This document shows positions 60,212 through 64,000 of a DNA stretch of 64,000 nt, one piece after another. This DNA is from Verrucomicrobiota bacterium (GTDB taxonomy: Bacteria > Verrucomicrobiota > Verrucomicrobiia > CAIQCK01). The notes under the pieces were generated by a model. That model did no database searches and was not told where the DNA came from. It was given only the letters and a program-made list of their open reading frames with translations. Position numbers and translations under genes: made by a program. Position 1 is the stretch's first letter, and the number at the start of each line of letters is the position of its first letter. The stretch spans positions 1 to 64,000 of the forward strand of contig JACRJX010000019.1 in assembly GCA_016235595.1 (NCBI GenBank), read 5' to 3'.

Positions 60212-62527
60212 TCATTGGGCAGGGTAGACTGCTGCGCCCCAGTTGCGGTTTGGCTCCGGTCCCAGCACGATCTCCAAAGTGCCGCCGGCGGCCAGCGCGG
60301 TGTGGTCGAACCAACACTTCGTCAGCGCCCGACCGTTGAGTTTTGCCGACTGGATGTAGATATTCTTCGGAGAATTGTTGCGCGCGATGATCTCGAAAGT
60401 CCCGCCGGGAAAATAAGAGCGATTAAGGTGGATTGTCACGCGGTCAAACAGTGGGCTGGTGATCTGGTAGGTTGGTTTGACCGACGCGCCGCCTTCCACG
60501 TCAAAGAGACCGATGGCCATCAACGCGCCGAGCGCGCCCATCTGGCCCTGGTCCTCGTCGCCGTTGTAGCCACCCATGGGTGTGACGTCGCCGAAGGTTT
60601 TCTCTTTCACCTCGCGCACCCACTTCTGGCTCAGCCACGGTGCGCCGGCCAGGTTGAACATGTGCGCCATCGCCGTCGCGGGCTGATTGTCGTAGTCCAC
60701 CCACATCATCTCATGCTTGCCGTGTTCGGCGAGGAAATGGGTGGACGTTGATTTCTCGAACTGGCGGTTGAGCGCGGCACAGTATTTCTCCGGCCCGCCG
60801 AAGAGCCGCACCAGGCCCGGCACGTCGTGCGGGACGAAGTGCGTGTAGATCGCTGAGTTCGCCTCGCAGAAGCCGCGCGAGGCTTTCTTGCCGACCGGCT
60901 CGAAATCCGGCAGCCACGAGCCATCTTTCTGGCGCGGTCGCATGAACTGCACGCTGGCGTCCCAGACGTGGGTGTAATTCTGCGAGCGGTTGAGCAGCCA
61001 CGCCACGTCGTCGTGGCGACCGAGTGCCTTCGCGAACTGCGCGAGACACCAGTCCTGATGGGCGTATTCGAGCGTCATCGCGCAGCCGTCTTTGTGGATG
61101 CCCTTGCCTTCGATCTTTTCCGGCACGTATCCGCGCTCGACGTAGTATTTCATGCCGCCGCCGCACGCATCATGATTGTGTTCGTAGCCGGCGTGATCGC
61201 GGATGCCGCCGGGCAACGAGTTCTTCCTGAGACCCTCGTAGGCGGCCGCGGCATCGTAGTTGCGGATGCCTTTGTTGTAGGCGGCGGCGAAGAACGGCGC
61301 GGCCGGGTCTCCGATCATGACGAAAGTGTAGTTGCCACCGCTCGGTCCGCGCGGAATGAGGCCGCCGTTGCGATACATGTCCACCATCGTGTTGCAGAAG
61401 CCATCCATCACGTCGGGATACGCGAACGACCAGAGGATGTTGAGCGACCAATAAGTGCCCCAGAGCGCGTCGAAATTGTAGTGCGGAAACTTCGGGTTGC
61501 TCGCGCGCCGGACGACGGGGGTCCCGCCGGTCATGTCGCAGTAGCTGCCGTCGGCATCGCTGACGATGCGCCGACCCAACAACGCGTGCCAAAGGTCGGT
61601 GTAGAACTTCGTCTTTTGCGCCTCGGTGCCACCGGCCACCTCGATGCGGCTGAGCCAGTGGTTCCAATCGTCGCGCGATTCGCTTACGACGCGGTCGAAA
61701 TCCCAATGCGGCAGCTCGGCGTCGAGGTTGCGGCGGGCGTTTTCGATGCTCGTATAGGAAAGGGTAACCTTCAGCAACACCGGCCCCTTCGATGGTGTGG
61801 CGAAGCTGACAAATGCGCCTGCGTTTCTGCCCGAAACGGCCTCGCTCGCCGGCAGCAGTGTCTTGTCCCGCCAGCCGCCGAATTTTACAAACGGTTCGCT
61901 GAACTGCGCGACGAAATAAACCGTGAACGGCTTTGGCCGCCGTGGTGTCGGTTCCATCACCGCGGAGCCGGCCAGCTCACGATTGCTGATGCGGCGGACT
62001 TCGCTCGTCGTGATCGGTGCCAGTAGCGTTGCGCCGGTGTCGAAGAGAACATGCGCTTCCTTCCCGGTCGGGAACGTGTAGCGGTGGAAACCGACGCGCG
62101 TCGTGGAGGTCAGTTCCGCTGTCACGCCGTAATTCCTGAGCACAACCTTGTGGTAGCCGGCGCGCACGATTTCGTCGTCATGCGAGAACTCCGCCTGATA
62201 TGTGTCCATGCCGAGGTGGCCGCGCATCGTGCCGGTGATGGGCAGCACAGCAATGCCATAGATCTGCCAGCCGTGGATGTGGCTGAAACAACGGATCGTG
62301 TTCGTGGCGTGGATATAGCCGTTCATCCAGTCGCCGCCCGTGCGCGTGTCGGGACTGAGATTGACCATGCCGAACGGCCGGCACGCCGAGGAGAAGTAGA
62401 ACCAGCGGGACTTGTGAGTGTCTATGAGCGGGTTGACGTAATCGGATGGCGTCTTGTCACCGGCCCACGAGGAGAGAGACGCCAACAGCAGCGTCGCGAG
62501 AAGAGGGCGGAGAATAAATGATTTCAT
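60212..62527 (-). CDS. GH92-family glycoside hydrolase (alpha-mannosidase type)
   Basis: 771 aa, secreted (signal peptide MKSFILRPLLATLLLASLSSWAG). Family GH92 enzymes are calcium-dependent exo-alpha-mannosidases. Recognised stretches: YVNPLIDTHKS(RW), GMVNLSPDTRTGGDW, CFSHIHGWQIYGIAVLP at the N-terminal beta-sandwich, and the (alpha/alpha)6 part with WGTYWSLNILWSFAYPDVMD, EYAHQDWCLAQFAK, PVGKKASRGFCEAN and DYDNQPATAMAHMFNLAGAP. It would trim alpha-linked mannose from glycans outside the cell. It is near a KamA-like gene and a propeller gene, both on the same strand. Confidence 0.92.
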   Translation of the reverse strand: MKSFILRPLLATLLLASLSSWAGDKTPSDYVNPLIDTHKSRWFYFSSACRPFGMVNLSPDTRTGGDWMNGYIHATNTIRCFSHIHGWQIYGIAVLPITGTMRGHLGMDTYQAEFSHDDEIVRAGYHKVVLRNYGVTAELTSTTRVGFHRYTFPTGKEAHVLFDTGATLLAPITTSEVRRISNRELAGSAVMEPTPRRPKPFTVYFVAQFSEPFVKFGGWRDKTLLPASEAVSGRNAGAFVSFATPSKGPVLLKVTLSYTSIENARRNLDAELPHWDFDRVVSESRDDWNHWLSRIEVAGGTEAQKTKFYTDLWHALLGRRIVSDADGSYCDMTGGTPVVRRASNPKFPHYNFDALWGTYWSLNILWSFAYPDVMDGFCNTMVDMYRNGGLIPRGPSGGNYTFVMIGDPAAPFFAAAYNKGIRNYDAAAAYEGLRKNSLPGGIRDHAGYEHNHDACGGGMKYYVERGYVPEKIEGKGIHKDGCAMTLEYAHQDWCLAQFAKALGRHDDVAWLLNRSQNYTHVWDASVQFMRPRQKDGSWLPDFEPVGKKASRGFCEANSAIYTHFVPHDVPGLVRLFGGPEKYCAALNRQFEKSTSTHFLAEHGKHEMMWVDYDNQPATAMAHMFNLAGAPWLSQKWVREVKEKTFGDVTPMGGYNGDEDQGQMGALGALMAIGLFDVEGGASVKPTYQITSPLFDRVTIHLNRSYFPGGTFEIIARNNSPKNIYIQSAKLNGRALTKCWFDHTALAAGGTLEIVLGPEPNRNWGAAVYPAQ

Positions 62528-62616
62528 GGCGGCGCTAGCTGACACGGGAGTCTCACGCCAACCATTCACTTCGCGCAAGTCTGAATCGCCGCCTGCCCGG
62601 CGCATCAAGCTCGCGG

Positions 62617-63837
62617 CTACACCACTTCAGCTTGGCGCGCTTTGGCGGGCTGGAGCGAGGTTTCTGGCAGGGCTTCGGGATACTCGAAGATCTTGCCCTC
62701 ATAGTTGCGGAAGATAACGCGCTCCTCGTCGCGATAGACGACGTATTCGGGACTGACAGGCACCTTGCCGCCGCCGCCGGGAGCATCAATAACGTATTGA
62801 GGCACCGCATAGCCGGTCGTGTGGCCCCGCAACGATTGCATGATCTCCAGCCCGCGGCTGACGCTGCTGCGCAAGTGAGAGGAGCCGGCGATCAGGTCAC
62901 ATTGGTAGATGTAGTAGGGGCGCACGCGCATCATGAGCAGCTTCTGCAGGAGGGCCTTCATGGTGGCCGGGTCGTCGTTGACGCCGCGGAGCAGGACGCT
63001 CTGGTTGCCGAGCGGGATGCCGGCATCGGAGAGGCGTTCGCAGGCGGTCTTCATCTCCGGCGTGCATTCACGCGGGTGGTTGCTGTGGATGCTCATCCAG
63101 AGCGGTTGATGCCGCCGGAGCATGGCACAAAGCTCCGGCGTGATGCGCTGCGGCAAAAACACCGGGATGCGCGAGCCGATGCGAACAAGTTCCACGTGGC
63201 TGATGGCGCGGATCCGGCCAAGCAGCCAGTCCAGCTTCTCGTCGCTGAGCAGCAACGGGTCGCCGCCGCTGATGAGCACGTCGCGCACTTCCCGGTGCTC
63301 ACGGATATAGGCCAGCGCCTGCTCGATCTTCGGATGGAAATCGTAATCGCTGGCGCCGCTGACGAGTCGTGAGCGCGTGCAGTAGCGGCAATAGGTCGCG
63401 CAACGATCCGTGACCAGCAGCAGCACTCGGTCGGGATAACGATGGACGAGGCCGGGCACGGGCGAGTGGCTCTCCTCGCCGCACGGATCGGCCATTTCCC
63501 AGGATGCCGTGTGCGTTTCCTCGATGCGCGGAATGACTTGGCGTCGGATCGGTCCGCCGGGGTCGTCGGCTTCGACGAGGTTGAAAAAATACGGTGTGAT
63601 CGCCGTGGCGAGCTTGTGGCCGGAAAGCTTGAAGCCAGCCTCCTCCTCGGGGGTGAGCTGCATCAAGGCGCTGATCTGGTTCAGGTTGGTCAGCCGGTGT
63701 TGGAGCTGCCAGCGGTAGTTGTTCCAATCCTCGTCGCGCACATCGCGCCAGTGGCCTTTGCCGGGTGAGATGAAAGTTTTCGACAACGACTCACCCGACG
63801 GCGGTTCGTCGGACGATGAAGATTCCTCGCGTTGCAT
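62617..63837 (-). CDS. kamA: Lysine 2,3-aminomutase (KamA-type radical SAM enzyme)
   Basis: Radical SAM aminomutase, 406 aa. The iron-sulfur cysteines are in RCATYCRYCTRSRL (Cys146, 150, 153). The GGDPLLLSDEKLDWLL motif follows, and PLP-lysine lies in DAPGGGGKVP. The two aspartates that select lysine are kept at the right spacing (the CDL aspartate and that of IDAPGGGGK, 37 residues apart, as Asp293/Asp330 in the clostridial enzyme). This favours lysine over glutamate as substrate. Product is beta-lysine, used in osmolytes such as N-acetyl-beta-lysine or in catabolism. No ablB or kamDE neighbour is visible, so the pathway role is open. ATG 63837 begins the family homology. Confidence 0.9.
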   Translation of the reverse strand: MQREESSSSDEPPSGESLSKTFISPGKGHWRDVRDEDWNNYRWQLQHRLTNLNQISALMQLTPEEEAGFKLSGHKLATAITPYFFNLVEADDPGGPIRRQVIPRIEETHTASWEMADPCGEESHSPVPGLVHRYPDRVLLLVTDRCATYCRYCTRSRLVSGASDYDFHPKIEQALAYIREHREVRDVLISGGDPLLLSDEKLDWLLGRIRAISHVELVRIGSRIPVFLPQRITPELCAMLRRHQPLWMSIHSNHPRECTPEMKTACERLSDAGIPLGNQSVLLRGVNDDPATMKALLQKLLMMRVRPYYIYQCDLIAGSSHLRSSVSRGLEIMQSLRGHTTGYAVPQYVIDAPGGGGKVPVSPEYVVYRDEERVIFRNYEGKIFEYPEALPETSLQPAKARQAEVV

Positions 63838-64000
63838 AAAATAAACGCCCGCGGCCTCTTGGCCGGTGGGCTTTTGTTGGGTGAAGTATAGACCGCGTCG
63901 GGGCACTGTCAAGTTAGGGGCTCTTTGAGTTGCGTTCCACGGGAGGACGGACACCTTTTCCCCTCCAATTTCGAATCGGCGGGTTGTAGTGTTCCATCAT
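63838..64000. other. Window edge upstream of kamA
   Basis: No gene or RNA is visible in these last 163 bases. They should contain the kamA promoter on the minus strand. No clear -35/-10 pair was found. Confidence 0.4.

Overview
The window reads as an ordinary chromosomal stretch of a GC-rich Gram-negative-type bacterium. The best guess is a Verrucomicrobiota member of the Pedosphaera/Limisphaerales kind. That is an inference from several things: a secreted protein ending in a VPEGG-type variant of the PEP-CTERM/VPDSG-CTERM sorting tail, secreted GH92, PQQ-propeller and CocE-type enzymes, a RNase Y/YmdB pair, and many intergenic palindromic repeats. There is no rRNA, prophage, integrase, transposase or CRISPR array. 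One tRNA (Glu, TTC) lies at the left edge.

Layout. 1-5.4 kb (minus strand): the rpsB-tsf-pyrH-frr translation/nucleotide operon followed by tRNA-Glu, then a tail-specific protease (Prc). 5.6-10 kb: ispH and an M28 peptidase (plus), then two methyltransferases and a small membrane protein (minus). 10-17.2 kb (plus): a solitary pheT, then rarA, 5-formyl-THF cyclo-ligase, rny and ymdB. 17.3-21.4 kb (plus): gdhA with a strong terminator, then an unusual fusion of a KaiC-like domain without a P-loop to a PEP-synthase-type ATP-grasp domain. 21.6-26.1 kb (minus): two small envelope proteins, then yebC-ruvC-ruvA-ruvB. 26.4 kb: a CTERM-sorted secreted protein behind a sigma-54-like promoter. 27-35.5 kb (minus): a long translation/envelope cluster, rpmE | prfA-prmC-murA-anchored Pro/Ala protein-ffh-rpsP-khpA-trmD-rplS-rnhB. 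It lacks rimM. 35.8-40.5 kb (plus): a four-gene sugar-modification operon (ROK-like protein, PIG-L deacetylase, DegT aminotransferase, Gfo/Idh dehydrogenase) ending at a terminator. 40.7-41.5 kb: a pentapeptide-repeat protein whose C-terminal effector domain, probably TIR, has been lost. 41.6-53.2 kb: a membrane protein, a CocE/EF-hand hydrolase, a class-C beta-lactamase-like protein, an L,D-transpeptidase, asd, a DUF4139-like protein, pepA and a secreted Lon-like protease of unusual architecture. 53.5-64 kb (minus): an RlmI-like methyltransferase, a ROK sugar kinase plus MFS sugar transporter, an NlpC/P60-like hypothetical protein, a PQQ propeller, a GH92 mannosidase and a KamA-type aminomutase.

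How they work together. Most of the window is core machinery for translation, secretion, recombination and wall synthesis. The accessory part fits a polysaccharide-degrading lifestyle: GH92, sugar kinase plus MFS importer, and secreted hydrolases. The most unusual signals are (1) imperfect palindromes whose arms are built from tandem 7-, 8- or 9-base units, occurring in at least five gene junctions, (2) the secreted LamG-like/Lon-like protease, (3) the KaiC-like/ATP-grasp fusion, and (4) the decayed pentapeptide-TIR gene. Functions are assigned from motif recognition only; no search was run.
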